This document shows, in pieces, positions 17,648 through 26,285 of a DNA stretch of 33,189 nt (the stretch's first letter is position 1; each line of letters opens with the position of its first letter). The notes beneath the pieces are model-generated. The model had not been told where the DNA came from and ran no database searches. It saw only the letters and a program-made list of their open reading frames with translations. Origin of the DNA: an uncultured Slackia sp. (GTDB lineage Bacteria; Actinomycetota; Coriobacteriia; Coriobacteriales; Eggerthellaceae); the NCBI RefSeq assembly GCF_959608125.1, contig NZ_CAUHPG010000025.1, positions 1-33,189 on the forward strand, written 5' to 3'. The translations under genes were made by a program, and so were the position numbers.

Positions 17648-17683
17648 AAACGCGCCTTCGCCCTACGGCGAGGCGCGTTTTTC
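17648..17683 (+). terminator. Terminator of the LuxR gene
   Basis: AAACGCGCC (17648-17656) pairs with GGCGCGTTT (17672-17680), and inner TCGCC pairs with GGCGA across a one-base bulge. The hairpin is followed by TT on the plus strand, 31 nt after the LuxR stop. It may also act on the converging thioredoxin gene. Confidence 0.75.
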
Positions 17684-17694
17684 GTAGGAGCGCC

Positions 17695-18012
17695 CTATTC
17701 TGCGGCGGCAAGCATGCCTTCTATGCGAGAACGCGGCACGTAGCCTGCCGCCGAATCGATCCGCCTTCCATTCCGGAACAGAAGCGTCGTCGGCGCTGCG
17801 ACCACATCGAAGGCCCATGCCACATCGGGGAATCGCACGGTATCCATGGCCGCAAAGCGCACATACGGGTAGGCGTCGGCCATCTGCTCGAGCAGCGCGC
17901 CGAGCGCATGACACGGCCCGCATCCGGGACTGAAGAATTCGACTATCACGGGGCAGGTCGCATCGGTCACCAACTCGTCGAAATTGTCTTTATCGAGTTC
18001 TATCAAGCGCAT
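17695..18012 (-). CDS. Thioredoxin-family protein
   Basis: A 105-residue thioredoxin-fold protein, close to the size of classical thioredoxin. The redox motif is CGPC (Cys31, Cys34) in FFSPGCGPCHAL, with Gly where thioredoxins usually have Trp. The cis-Pro loop is visible as VAAPTTLLF. No signal peptide, so it is expected in the cytoplasm as a disulfide reductant. The longer frame begins eight codons earlier, but GGAGG lies 6 nt before the ATG at 18010-18012, which fixes the start. No thioredoxin reductase is adjacent. It has its own promoter candidate upstream and converges on the LuxR gene. Confidence 0.92.
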   Translation of the reverse strand: MRLIELDKDNFDELVTDATCPVIVEFFSPGCGPCHALGALLEQMADAYPYVRFAAMDTVRFPDVAWAFDVVAAPTTLLFRNGRRIDSAAGYVPRSRIEGMLAAAE

Positions 18013-18043
18013 CGCACACCTCCGCAGCTGCGGCACATACGCC

Positions 18044-18091
18044 GCGAGAAATCGTTTTCTCGCATTGTCGGAAACAGGCGACGACCGTCAA
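18044..18091 (-). promoter_or_regulatory. Promoter and 5' hairpin of the thioredoxin-like gene
   Basis: On the minus strand TTGACG (18086-18091), a 16-bp spacer and GACAAT (18064-18069) form a sigma-70-type promoter. Immediately downstream a 7-bp inverted repeat (GCGAGAA, 18044-18050, with TTCTCGC, 18057-18063) overlaps the expected start site and could be an operator or leader hairpin. Confidence 0.6.
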
Positions 18092-18189
18092 GCGAAACTG
18101 AGCGCCCCTTCGGCATCCGGATAGGCAAAAGCGACAAACCGCATATGGAATCGGGCGACTGGATAGCCCCGTCTCCTGTCCGAGGGCAC

Positions 18190-18219
18190 AAAAAAGGGAA
18201 CCTTGCGGTTCCCTTTTTC
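18190..18219 (-). terminator. Terminator of argS
   Basis: AAAAAGGGAACC (18191-18202) pairs with GGTTCCCTTTTT (18207-18218) around a 4-nt loop. The stem carries A/T tracts on both sides, so it reads as a U-tailed terminator on the minus strand, 27 nt past the argS stop. Confidence 0.88.
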
Positions 18220-18244
18220 AGTCGTATGTTCTCGCGAACGCCTT

Positions 18245-19969
18245 CTACATGCGCTGCGGAGAGGAGATGCCCAGGATGCCGAGCGTCGTGGAAAGCACGA
18301 TGCGGGTGGCATCGCACAAGGCAAGACGCGCCTGCTTGAGTTTCTCGTCCTCGACCTTGAGCACCGGGCAGTTCGTATAGAACTGGTGGAACAGGCTGGC
18401 GAGGTCCTGAGCGTAGTGCGTCAGGCGGAACGGAGCGCGGTCGCGGGCAGCGAGGGCGATCAGATCGCCGAACTCGCTCATCTTGCGCATCAGGGCGAAC
18501 TCGGACGGATCGGTGAGGACGCTCAGGTCCACGTCTGCCGGAATGCACTCGGCAGCCACGGCATCCATGTCCAGGTTGTCTTCGCCCGAGTGGCCGGAGG
18601 CGTCACGCAGCAGCTTGCAGATGCGGGCATGCGCGTACTGGTCGTAGTACACCGGGTTGGAGGAGTCCTGCTTCTTGGCGACGTCGATGTCGAAGTCGAT
18701 CGGCTGCTCGCTGGAGCGGCTCAGCATGTAGTAGCGCGTGGCGTCGATGCCGACCTCGTCGATGAGCTCCTCGAAGGTGATCATCTCGCCGGTACGCTTG
18801 GACATGCGGACGGGCTTGCCGTCGCGGAACAGGTTGACCAGCTGGCCGAGCATGATCTCGAGCGCGCCGGGATAGCCCATGGCGGACAGAACGGCGGCGA
18901 CGCGGGCGATGTAGCCGTGGTGATCGGCGCCCCAGATGTTGATCAGGTGGTCGAAACCGCGCAGCTTCTTCCAGTAGTGGTAGGCCACGTCGGAAGCGAA
19001 GTAGGTGTAATCGCCATCGGCCTTGCGCACGACGCGGTCCTTCTCGTCGCCGTACTTGGAAGAGCGGAACCACACGGCGCCGTCCTGATCGTAGATATCG
19101 CCCTGGTCGCGCAGGTTATCGAGGCAGAAGTCGAACGGGCTCTTGCCATCGAACTCGTCGGAGGGAATGTACATCTCGCGCTCGGACTGCCAACGCTCGA
19201 AGTGATTGCCGAAGCGGGTCGTGATGTCGCGGAACATCTTCATGATGTAAGCGTAGCCGTACTCGCGGAACTCGACCATGCGCTCGTTTTCGTCGGCGTC
19301 GACCCACTTGTCGCCGTCGCGGTCGATGATTTCCTTGGCGATGTCGTTGACGTACAGGCCGTTGTAGCCGCCCTCGGGCACTTCGGCGTCTTCATGGCCG
19401 AGCTGCTGCAGATAACGGGCGGCGATGGACAGGCCGAACTTGTCCATCTGGACGCCGTGGTCGTTGATATAGAACTCCTCGAACACATCGTAGCCGGCGT
19501 GGCGCATCAGATTGGCCGTCGCAGAGCCCAGAGCGGCCCAACGGCCGTGGCCCACGTGCATGGGGCCGGTGGGGTTGGCGGAAATGTACTCGATATTGAC
19601 CTTGCGCATGCCCTCGGGCACGGTGCCGCGGCCGTAATCGCCCTTCTCGGAGCGCACCTTGGTCACGACGTCCTGCAGCGCGTCGTTGTTCAGGTAGAAG
19701 TTGATGAAGCCGGGGCCTGCGATCTCGACCTTGTTCACCAGCGTGTTCTCAGGAATGGCGTCGACGATGACCTGGGCGATTTCGCGAGGATTCTTCTTAG
19801 CGAGCTTCGCGCAGCGCATAGCGGCCGTGCACGCCCAATCGCCGTGGCCTTCGTCTCGGGGTCGCTCGAGCGTGATTTCGGGAGCGTTTTCCATCTGAAG
19901 TTTGCCGGAAGCGATGGCCGCGTCCAGCGCAGCTCCGATAAGCTGCGTCAGTTCCTCGCGAGGTTGCAT
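18245..19969 (-). CDS. argS: Arginyl-tRNA synthetase
   Basis: Class I aminoacyl-tRNA synthetase charging tRNA-Arg with arginine. The 574-residue product has an N-terminal Arg-tRNA-synthetase domain, the HIGH-type signature as HVGH within SANPTGPMHVGHGR, the KMSKS-type loop as RMSKR, and a C-terminal DALR anticodon-binding domain (ALMRKMSEFGDLIALAARDR through the stop). The frame stays open another 71 codons upstream, but the ATG at 19967-19969 has GGAAGGA about 5 nt before it and starts the conserved N-domain (MQPREELTQLIGAAL). Length is typical. A single-gene transcription unit with an extended -10 promoter and its own terminator. Confidence 0.97.
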   Translation of the reverse strand: MQPREELTQLIGAALDAAIASGKLQMENAPEITLERPRDEGHGDWACTAAMRCAKLAKKNPREIAQVIVDAIPENTLVNKVEIAGPGFINFYLNNDALQDVVTKVRSEKGDYGRGTVPEGMRKVNIEYISANPTGPMHVGHGRWAALGSATANLMRHAGYDVFEEFYINDHGVQMDKFGLSIAARYLQQLGHEDAEVPEGGYNGLYVNDIAKEIIDRDGDKWVDADENERMVEFREYGYAYIMKMFRDITTRFGNHFERWQSEREMYIPSDEFDGKSPFDFCLDNLRDQGDIYDQDGAVWFRSSKYGDEKDRVVRKADGDYTYFASDVAYHYWKKLRGFDHLINIWGADHHGYIARVAAVLSAMGYPGALEIMLGQLVNLFRDGKPVRMSKRTGEMITFEELIDEVGIDATRYYMLSRSSEQPIDFDIDVAKKQDSSNPVYYDQYAHARICKLLRDASGHSGEDNLDMDAVAAECIPADVDLSVLTDPSEFALMRKMSEFGDLIALAARDRAPFRLTHYAQDLASLFHQFYTNCPVLKVEDEKLKQARLALCDATRIVLSTTLGILGISSPQRM

Positions 19970-20048
19970 AGGTTCCTTCCCTTTCGTTCGAGCTGAGACC
20001 GCATGCCGCACCGGACGGCATGGGCTGAAAATACCTATAAGCTTTCTG

Positions 20049-20057
20049 ATTGTACCA
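20049..20057 (-). promoter_or_regulatory. Extended -10 promoter of argS
   Basis: TGGTACAAT on the minus strand (TACAAT at 20049-20054 with TG extension at 20056-20057) lies about 80 nt upstream of the argS ATG. The -35 region is weak, as often seen with extended -10 promoters. Confidence 0.55.
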
Positions 20058-20452
20058 TGCGCGATATCAGGTGTTTCCCGCGCAGGAGAAAAGGGGAGAA
20101 CCCCGTTTTTGGACGCTCGCACAAAAACGCGAAAGCCGATGAAGCTTGAAAACGATTCATTTCTTTGCATATATTGATACAAAATAACTATTTAAGAGGA
20201 TATCGCAAATCTATTCGAGTAAAAACCTCGCGAGTATGCACAAAGTTAGCATCACACGAACTTCACATTTAACGAACTGCATAAGAAATGTCCGTTTATG
20301 CACGGCGAAAACACGGCGCGACGCAAGGACGGTCGCATGCTTCGCCTCTTCGCGTTATCATGTTCGAGAATAATACACCCGCTCCCCTGCTCGGCCCGCT
20401 CGTCGCCGAACAGGGGTCGCGACGACACGGCGCACCGAGCGCAGGAGGGTCC
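20058..20452. other. AT-rich intergenic region upstream of the moeA operon
   Basis: No gene was recognised in this part of the 483-bp gap between argS and the methyltransferase gene. Positions about 20155-20290 are AT-rich compared with their surroundings. TTATCAT (20355-20361) and AGAATAA (20367-20373) form an imperfect copy of the inverted repeat upstream of modA and may be a regulator site. Promoter elements for the plus-strand operon could not be fixed. Confidence 0.5.
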
Positions 20453-21331
20453 ATGATCGACTTCGAGAAAGAATGGGAGCTCGTCCAGCAGACGCGCCCG
20501 AAGCCCAACGACGCGCAGGGATGGAATAAACGCTCCGCACGCTACGACAACAAGGACATGAAAAACGCCTATGCGGAAGACTTCCTGAAGCTTGCGGAAA
20601 TCTATCCGAACGAATCGGTCTTCGACATGGGATGCGGAACGGGCACGCTGGCCGTCATGCTGGCCGAACGCGGCTGCGACGTGCATGCCGCCGACTTCAG
20701 CGACGGCATGCTGGCCAAGCTGGCCGAAAACGCCGCCGTCCGCGGCGTCGAGGGCATCGATGCGTTCAAGATGAGTTGGGAAGACGATTGGTCCGCCTTC
20801 GGCATCGAAGACGACATGGTGGACGTGGCCATCGCATCGCGCTCCATGTCGGTCGCGCACCTGGACGAAGCGCTCGACAAGCTGACGCGCATCGCGCGCC
20901 GCAAATGCTGCGTCACCATGACCACGGGCACGGCGCCCTACGTCGACAGCCGCATCCTCGCCGCGATCGGCGTTCCCGCCGCTTCGACGAAAGACTATCT
21001 CTACGCCTTCGGCATCCTGGCCCAGAAAGGCCTCGAGCCCAAGGTCGACTACATCTACTCGACGCGCAAGGACACCTTCGACTCGCATGCCGAGGCGCTG
21101 GCCGATTTCACGCGCATGATCGACCGCTGCGGAACGCCCCTGACCGACGCCGAACGCGATGCGGCCGTCGAGAAGCTTTCCGTCTGGCTCGAGCAGCACA
21201 TCGTCGAAAACCCCGATGCCGGCAAGCCCGACCGCAAGGGCGCGCCCGAAGGCCTCCTATGCCTCGACGTGCTGCGTATCGCATCGTGGGCCTTTATCTC
21301 CTGGGATCCCCGCCCGCAAAACGCCTATTAA
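20453..21331 (+). CDS. Class I SAM-dependent methyltransferase
   Basis: A 292-residue Rossmann-fold methyltransferase. Motif I is VFDMGCGTGTLAVML near residue 60, followed by an acidic residue after the next strand (VHAADFSDGML), as needed for SAM ribose binding. The substrate is not predictable. GGAGG lies about 6 nt before the ATG at 20453-20455, so I reject the 55-codon upstream extension. It is the first gene of a plus-strand run with moeA and mogA, about 100 nt before moeA, which suggests co-transcription. Whether it has a role in molybdenum metabolism or is merely co-located cannot be decided from sequence. Confidence 0.85.
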   Translation: MIDFEKEWELVQQTRPKPNDAQGWNKRSARYDNKDMKNAYAEDFLKLAEIYPNESVFDMGCGTGTLAVMLAERGCDVHAADFSDGMLAKLAENAAVRGVEGIDAFKMSWEDDWSAFGIEDDMVDVAIASRSMSVAHLDEALDKLTRIARRKCCVTMTTGTAPYVDSRILAAIGVPAASTKDYLYAFGILAQKGLEPKVDYIYSTRKDTFDSHAEALADFTRMIDRCGTPLTDAERDAAVEKLSVWLEQHIVENPDAGKPDRKGAPEGLLCLDVLRIASWAFISWDPRPQNAY

Positions 21332-21434
21332 GCGACGCCCGCCTCCTGCGGCACGCCGCTTCGCTCCAAACCGCACGGCGCTGCTGCGCCGCACCCTGCG
21401 CCCGCGCATGCGGGCCCGAAAGAAAGGACCGGCC

Positions 21435-22700
21435 ATGTCGGATATCCCCTCCATGATTTCGCTCGAAGAGGCCCGCGCGCTCGTGGTCTCGCATGCGAGC
21501 ATCCTGCCCGCCGAAACCGTGCCGCTGCTCGACGCGATCGGACGCGTCGCGGCCGCCGATGTGAAAAGCGATATGGACGTGAGCCCCTTCGCCCACGCCG
21601 CCATGGACGGCTTCGCCGTACATGCGAGCGACCTGGCCGAAGCGTCGGAAGATACGCCCGTCGAACTCGACGTCATCGCCGACGTCCCCGCAGGAAGCAC
21701 CTATGAAGGAGCTATCGAGCCCGGCCGCTGCGTACGCATCATGACGGGCGCCGCCCTTCCCGCCGACGTCGACTCGGTCGTGAAATACGAAATCGTCGAA
21801 ACCGTCTCGGGCGACGGGAAAACAGGAAGCCGCGTCCGCTTCAGCGAGTCCTGCAAGCTCGGCAGCAACGTGCGCGAAGCGGGCGAAGAGGCGCGCGAGG
21901 GCGAAACGGTCGTGCATGAAGGCGAGGTCATCCACCCCGCGGGCATCGGCTTTCTCGCCGGATGCGGGGCGCTCGAAGTGGCCGTGCGGCGTCGCCCGCG
22001 CGTGGCGATCATCCCCATCGGCAGCGAGCTGGTCGAACCGCCCGCAAAGCCGGGGCCCGGCCACATCCGCAACTCCAACGGCTACGCCATGGCGGCCTGC
22101 GCGCGTGATGCGGGCGCGCTCTGCGATATCCTGCCCATCGTGATAGACGACGAGGACCTGCTGGCCCAAGCCGTCGAACGCGCGGCGGCCGAATACGATT
22201 TCGTCGTGACCACAGGAGGCGCTTCCAACGGCGATTTCGACTTCATCAAGCCCGTCGTCGAGCGCCTCGGGACGCTGTATATGACCACCGTGAACATGCG
22301 CCCCGGCAAAGCCCAGACGTTCGGCCTGGTGAACGGCACGCCCGTGTTCGGCCTGCCCGGCAATCCTGCGGCCGCATACATGGGCTTCTCGCTGATCATC
22401 CGCCCGGCGCTTCGCGCCATGCAGGGCTACACGGCCCTCGAGCACCCGTGCGTCAAGGCGCGCATCACCTCGTCGAAGAAAAAGAAGGATCCGCGCCGCA
22501 TCTTCTCGCGCGCCACGATCGCACGCGGCGCCGACGGCGTGCTCGAGGTGACTCCCGCCAAAAACCAGAGCTCCGGCCTGTTCGGCGTCATCCAGAAAAG
22601 CAACTGCGTCGCCATCATGCCCGAAGGCCTCGACCCCGTGCGCGAGGGCGACATGGTAGAGTGCATTCTGCTCGATGCGCCCGAGGACATCGTCCTGTAA
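21435..22700 (+). CDS. moeA: Molybdopterin molybdenumtransferase MoeA
   Basis: MoeA ligates molybdate into adenylylated molybdopterin, releasing AMP and giving Moco. The 421-residue protein has the full MoeA domain order: N-terminal SPFAHAAMDGFAV, MTGAALPADVDSVV, then the central MogA-like fold with GSELVEPP, RNSNGY, and TTGGASNGDFDF (usually GGVSxGDYD), followed by MRPGKAQTFG and VFGLPGNPAAA. The C-terminal domain IV occupies about residues 340-421. I start at ATG 21435-21437 because AAAGGA precedes it by about 7 nt; the open frame runs further upstream through the methyltransferase gene. Followed 58 nt later by mogA. Confidence 0.95.
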   Translation: MSDIPSMISLEEARALVVSHASILPAETVPLLDAIGRVAAADVKSDMDVSPFAHAAMDGFAVHASDLAEASEDTPVELDVIADVPAGSTYEGAIEPGRCVRIMTGAALPADVDSVVKYEIVETVSGDGKTGSRVRFSESCKLGSNVREAGEEAREGETVVHEGEVIHPAGIGFLAGCGALEVAVRRRPRVAIIPIGSELVEPPAKPGPGHIRNSNGYAMAACARDAGALCDILPIVIDDEDLLAQAVERAAAEYDFVVTTGGASNGDFDFIKPVVERLGTLYMTTVNMRPGKAQTFGLVNGTPVFGLPGNPAAAYMGFSLIIRPALRAMQGYTALEHPCVKARITSSKKKKDPRRIFSRATIARGADGVLEVTPAKNQSSGLFGVIQKSNCVAIMPEGLDPVREGDMVECILLDAPEDIVL

Positions 22701-22758
22701 CGCGCTCGAGGCCGTCCCGACGGACGGATGCGGGAAGAAATCACGGAAAGAGGAATCC

Positions 22759-23253
22759 ATGACTGAAGAATATCGGGAGCCCTGCCCCACCTTCGCCATC
22801 ATCACCTGCTCCGACACGCGCACGCTCGAGACCGATTCCGCGGGCGCGGCGCTCGAGGCGCTCATCGCCGAACGCGGCTGGACCTGCCTCGAACGCGTCG
22901 TGGTGGAAGACGACCGCCCCTTCATTTCGGGCGCCCTGCTCCACGCGATCCAGAACCTCGAAGCCGACTTCGTGCTGACCTGCGGCGGCAGCGGCCTTTC
23001 TCCGCGCGACGTAACCCCGGAGGCCACGCGCGACGTGTGCACGCGCGACGTCCCCGGCATCGCCGAGGCCATGCGCGCCCACAGCATGCGCATCACGCCC
23101 CGCGCCATGCTGTCCCGCGCCGTGTGCATGCAGCGCGACAACAGCATCGTTATCAACCTGCCTGGCAGCGAGAAGGCTGCGCGAGAGAACTGGGAAGCCA
23201 TCGTCGACGTGCTGCCGCACGCCGCCCTCATGATGCAGGGCGCGGGCCACTAA
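22759..23253 (+). CDS. mogA: MogA/MoaB-family molybdopterin adenylyltransferase
   Basis: MogA-type enzymes adenylylate molybdopterin before molybdate insertion by MoeA. The 164-residue protein has the family start AIITCSDTRT, a substrate loop LTCGGSGLSPRDVTPEAT (usual form TTGGTGxxxRDxTPEA) and a C-terminal NLPGSEKAARENW matching the conserved PGxP/S region. The size fits MogA/MoaB; which of the two it is cannot be settled by eye, and MoaB homologues may be inactive in some species. The ATG at 22759-22761 follows AGAGGAA. It directly follows moeA and precedes a terminator, completing this operon. Confidence 0.92.
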   Translation: MTEEYREPCPTFAIITCSDTRTLETDSAGAALEALIAERGWTCLERVVVEDDRPFISGALLHAIQNLEADFVLTCGGSGLSPRDVTPEATRDVCTRDVPGIAEAMRAHSMRITPRAMLSRAVCMQRDNSIVINLPGSEKAARENWEAIVDVLPHAALMMQGAGH

Positions 23254-23267
23254 AAACCGCCACAGCA

Positions 23268-23293
23268 AAAGAGGTCGCGATCGCGACCTCTTT
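23268..23293 (+). terminator. Terminator of the methyltransferase-moeA-mogA operon
   Basis: A perfect 26-nt palindrome, AAAGAGGTCGCGA with TCGCGACCTCTTT, begins 15 nt after the mogA stop. Both flanks carry A/T tracts. It may work in both directions. Confidence 0.8.
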
Positions 23294-23309
23294 CACTTTG
23301 CCCAGCAAG

Positions 23310-23338
23310 CAGGAATGCGGGCGGACCGCTCGCATTCC
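23310..23338. repeat. Inverted repeat downstream of moaC
   Basis: AGGAATGCG (23310-23318) pairs with CGCATTCCT (23330-23338). It lies between the two converging molybdenum-cofactor operons, 89 nt beyond the moaC stop. It lacks a U tract, so I call it only a hairpin. Confidence 0.5.
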
Positions 23339-23426
23339 TCAAGCTTGAAATTCGAAAACCGCACATGCGGAACGAAGCGCGCAGCCCTCGCAGAAGGGCG
23401 GCGACAGGGACGGTTCTCCCGCGCCC

Positions 23427-23924
23427 CTACGAGCGCTCCCATAAGCCCGTCTTGCCGCCGTCTTTCTTGAGAAGCCTCACGTCCATGATTTCCATGCCGC
23501 GATCGACAGCCTTGCACATGTCGTAGACGGTCAGGCACGCCACGCTCGCAGCCGTAAGCGCCTCCATCTCGATACCGGTCTTGCCGGTAACGCCGCATGT
23601 CGTAATGACGTGGATGCCCGTCAGACCGTCCGCGCGATCGCCCTCGCGCACCGGCTCGCACGACACCTTCGCTTTCGTGATGTTGAGCGGATGGCACATG
23701 GGGATGAGCTCGCTGGTCTTTTTCGCCGCCATCACGCCCGCCACGCGCGCACAGGCGAGCACGTCGCCTTTCGCGGCCGCGCCCGACGTGATCAGCTCGA
23801 GGGTCTCGGGCTTCATCGCGATGAAGCCTTCCGCAACGGCGACGCGTTCGGTGTCGGCCTTCTGCGACACATCAACCATGCGCACGTCGCCTTGCTCGTC
23901 AATATGGGTCAACGTCTCGGTCAT
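23427..23924 (-). CDS. moaC: Cyclic pyranopterin monophosphate synthase MoaC
   Basis: MoaC converts the MoaA product 3',8-cyclo-GTP into cyclic pyranopterin monophosphate, the second half of Moco step one. The 165-residue product shows the family signatures MVDVSQK, KGDVLACARVAGVMAAKKT followed by SELIPMCHPL, TGKTGIEMEALTA and YDMCKAVD. The length is standard. AGGAGAG lies about 5 nt before the ATG at 23922-23924. It lies 9 nt downstream of moaA on the same strand, so the two are co-transcribed. Confidence 0.97.
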   Translation of the reverse strand: MTETLTHIDEQGDVRMVDVSQKADTERVAVAEGFIAMKPETLELITSGAAAKGDVLACARVAGVMAAKKTSELIPMCHPLNITKAKVSCEPVREGDRADGLTGIHVITTCGVTGKTGIEMEALTAASVACLTVYDMCKAVDRGMEIMDVRLLKKDGGKTGLWERS

Positions 23925-23933
23925 TGCTCTCTC

Positions 23934-24938
23934 CTATCCGCCGATCTGGCTCATGCCGCGTCGGGTTCCCACCTTATCGTGATGCTCGTCGGGCTTAGCG
24001 CCCAAGGCTTCGTATAAAACGGTGCGCACTGCGTCATCGGATCCACCCGAACGAAGCGCCGCCCGCACGTCGAATTCGTCATCGGAGAACAGGCAGGGTC
24101 TGATTTTTCCGTCGGCCGTCAAACGCAGCCTGTTGCACTCGCTGCAGAAGTGGCGCGAAAGCGGCGAGATGAACCCGACCGTTCCCTGCGCGTTCTCGAA
24201 CTCGAAATAGCGCGCGGGGCCCCATCCCGAAGGCCTGTGCTTCGATGCGGGACGCAGGCGTCCGAGTCCCGCGGCTTCGGCCTGTTCGTCGATCATCGCG
24301 CGCAGCTCGTCGCTCGGGATGACGTCCTCCTTGCCCCATCCGCACCCGCATGAACCGGCGCTTTCGCCCACCGGCATGTATTCGATGAAACGCACATGCA
24401 GCGGTCGATCGATCGACATGCGCGCGAACGACAGGACGTCCTGGTTCAGCGAGCGCACGATCACGGCGTTCAGCTTCACGGGCGAAAAACCTGCCTCGAG
24501 CGCCGCGTCGATGCCGGCCATGGCGTCTTCGAACGAGCCGCAACGCGTGATGGCGCGATACTGCTCGGGATCGAGCGTGTCGAGCGAGATATTCACGCGC
24601 GAAAGACCGGCCTCCGCAAGCTCTGAGGCCATGCGCGGCAAAAGGATGCCGTTCGTCGTCAATGCGACGCTTTCGATGCCGGGAATGCCCTTCAGCGCAC
24701 GAATCAGGTCCGTCGCGCCGCGACGCACGAGCGGCTCGCCGCCCGTCAATCTGACGCGCGTGATACCCATATCGGCCGCGATCCGCACCAGACGCTCGAT
24801 CTCTTCAAGCGTCAGGATGTCGTCGTGAGAAAGCGCATGGACCCCTTCTTCGGGCATGCAATAGATGCAACGGAGGTTGCATCGGTCAGTCAAAGAAATG
24901 CGCAGATAATCTATCGTGCGACCGTGAGAATCCCTCAT
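23934..24938 (-). CDS. moaA: GTP 3',8-cyclase MoaA (radical SAM)
   Basis: MoaA rearranges GTP to 3',8-cyclo-GTP by radical chemistry. The 334-residue protein has the SAM-binding [4Fe-4S] motif CNLRCIYC near the N-terminus, the SAM-contact TGGEPLVR, and the second cluster ligands FCSECNRLRLTADG followed by CLF. It ends in the Gly-Gly tail (GTRRGMSQIGG) needed for activity in this family. The ATG at 24936-24938 is preceded by GGGGAGGGG about 6 nt upstream; a 25-codon upstream extension has no such site. A TATACT -10 candidate lies at 24974-24979 on the minus strand. The short leader leaves no room for a Moco riboswitch. Confidence 0.97.
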   Translation of the reverse strand: MRDSHGRTIDYLRISLTDRCNLRCIYCMPEEGVHALSHDDILTLEEIERLVRIAADMGITRVRLTGGEPLVRRGATDLIRALKGIPGIESVALTTNGILLPRMASELAEAGLSRVNISLDTLDPEQYRAITRCGSFEDAMAGIDAALEAGFSPVKLNAVIVRSLNQDVLSFARMSIDRPLHVRFIEYMPVGESAGSCGCGWGKEDVIPSDELRAMIDEQAEAAGLGRLRPASKHRPSGWGPARYFEFENAQGTVGFISPLSRHFCSECNRLRLTADGKIRPCLFSDDEFDVRAALRSGGSDDAVRTVLYEALGAKPDEHHDKVGTRRGMSQIGG

Positions 24939-25082
24939 GGAGGCCCCTCCCCCTTTTATGCTCATACGCGAATAGTATAGAGCATGCAGACGGCCTTGGA
25001 CGAAAAACGGCACCCAGACGCCCCCATATGCGCACGCCGCCTGAAAAGGCCGGGTGCTTGCGGCGCCGCAGACCTCTCTTCG

Positions 25083-26210
25083 CTAGCGCGTGACCAGGTA
25101 CATGCTTCGCGGCGGTATTTCGATCAGGAATTCATCGCCTACCTCGGGCAAAGGCTCGTGCGATGCCGCCAGCTTGTCCACCTTCCATTGGACATGGTTC
25201 TTGAGGAACTTCATCGTGCTGTCCTCTTCCGCGGCGTCTTTCGCCACGTCAGCGCCCTCCGCATCGAGAAACGACAGCATCACGGTGCGCTCGAAGCGCG
25301 AATCGCTCACGCGGTCGGCCCGCACACGGAACACATTGGGGCCTGGCTCGCTCGCGCGGCGCAACATGAAGGCGCGCACTCCGAACCACTTCACATCGCG
25401 CGGCACCGTTTCGGCCGTATGAAGCGAAATGCCCCATTCCGGCAAACGCACCTCGCCGTCATCGACATAGACGGCGGACGTCGTGTTCTTGCATCCCGAC
25501 AGTTTGACCGCGGCAAGGCTCGTGGGGTGATGCACCACCTGGTCTTTAGGCCCTATTTCGTCGATATGGCCCGCATCGACCACAGCGATGCGGTCGCAGA
25601 AGCGGTAGGCCTCGTCGATATCGTGGCTCACGTACAGAATCGTGCCTTCGAACTCTTCGAACAGGCCGATGAGATTCTGCTCGAGCGAGCTTTTCAGATG
25701 CGCGTCGAGCGCGGAAAACGGCTCGTCCAGCATAAGGATCCCCGGATTCGCCGCCAGCATGCGAGCCAGCGCGACGCGCTGCTGCTGGCCGCCCGAAAGC
25801 TGGGCGGGATAGCGCCCCTCCATGCCCACCAGGCCGAACCTGCGCAGCTGGGCCGCCACGATGCGGTCGCGCCGGTCGGGCTGCATGCCGCGGTCCATGC
25901 CCGCCATCACGTTCTGGCGCACGGTCATGTTGGGAAACAGCATGTAGTTCTGGAACAGCAGGGCGGTCTTGCGCTGCTGCGGCGTCAAATCGACCTTCGC
26001 GCGGCGGCCGGGCGCCTTGTCGAAAAACGTCGTTCCGTTCACCACGATGCGGCCGGCGTCGGGCTTTTCGATACCCGCGATGCAACGCAGCGTCAGCGAC
26101 TTGCCGCAACCCGACGCGCCCAGGAAACCGAGCGTCTCGTTGCCCGCCGCGAACGCCGCCTCGAGGCGGAATCCGCCCATCGACTTCTCGATATCGACTT
26201 TCAGACTCAC
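25083..26210 (-). CDS. modC: Molybdate ABC transporter ATP-binding protein
   Basis: The ATPase subunit that powers molybdate import with ModA and ModB. The 375-residue protein has Walker A GASGCGKS (residues 31-38), Q-loop Gln87, signature LSGGQQQR (138-145), Walker B ILMLDEP (158-164) and switch His in VSHD. About residues 240-375 form the C-terminal accessory/TOBE-like region, which in ModC proteins can bind oxyanion. I start at GTG 26208-26210 because AAAGGGAGCAGG precedes it; upstream codons in the open frame lack support. Separated from modB by 75 nt with no clear terminator. Position after modA-modB supports molybdate (or tungstate) rather than sulfate transport. Confidence 0.93.
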   Translation of the reverse strand: MSLKVDIEKSMGGFRLEAAFAAGNETLGFLGASGCGKSLTLRCIAGIEKPDAGRIVVNGTTFFDKAPGRRAKVDLTPQQRKTALLFQNYMLFPNMTVRQNVMAGMDRGMQPDRRDRIVAAQLRRFGLVGMEGRYPAQLSGGQQQRVALARMLAANPGILMLDEPFSALDAHLKSSLEQNLIGLFEEFEGTILYVSHDIDEAYRFCDRIAVVDAGHIDEIGPKDQVVHHPTSLAAVKLSGCKNTTSAVYVDDGEVRLPEWGISLHTAETVPRDVKWFGVRAFMLRRASEPGPNVFRVRADRVSDSRFERTVMLSFLDAEGADVAKDAAEEDSTMKFLKNHVQWKVDKLAASHEPLPEVGDEFLIEIPPRSMYLVTR

Positions 26211-26285
26211 GAGCCTGCTCCCTTTCTCGGTAATGCGACGACAGGCGCCGCGCAAGCGCCCGTCCTGAGTGCGGTTTCGCGGCCG

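Noticed and set aside
18203..19996. Long plus-strand open frame opposite argS
   Set aside because: Val/Ala/Leu/His-rich antisense of a well-defined synthetase with HVGH and RMSKR motifs; no ribosome site.
21294..23231. Long minus-strand open frame opposite moeA and mogA
   Set aside because: Spans two genes with clear family motifs on the other strand; no own signature.
24939..25082. Moco riboswitch before moaA
   Set aside because: The TATACT -10 at 24974-24979 leaves only about 30 nt of leader, too short for that RNA.
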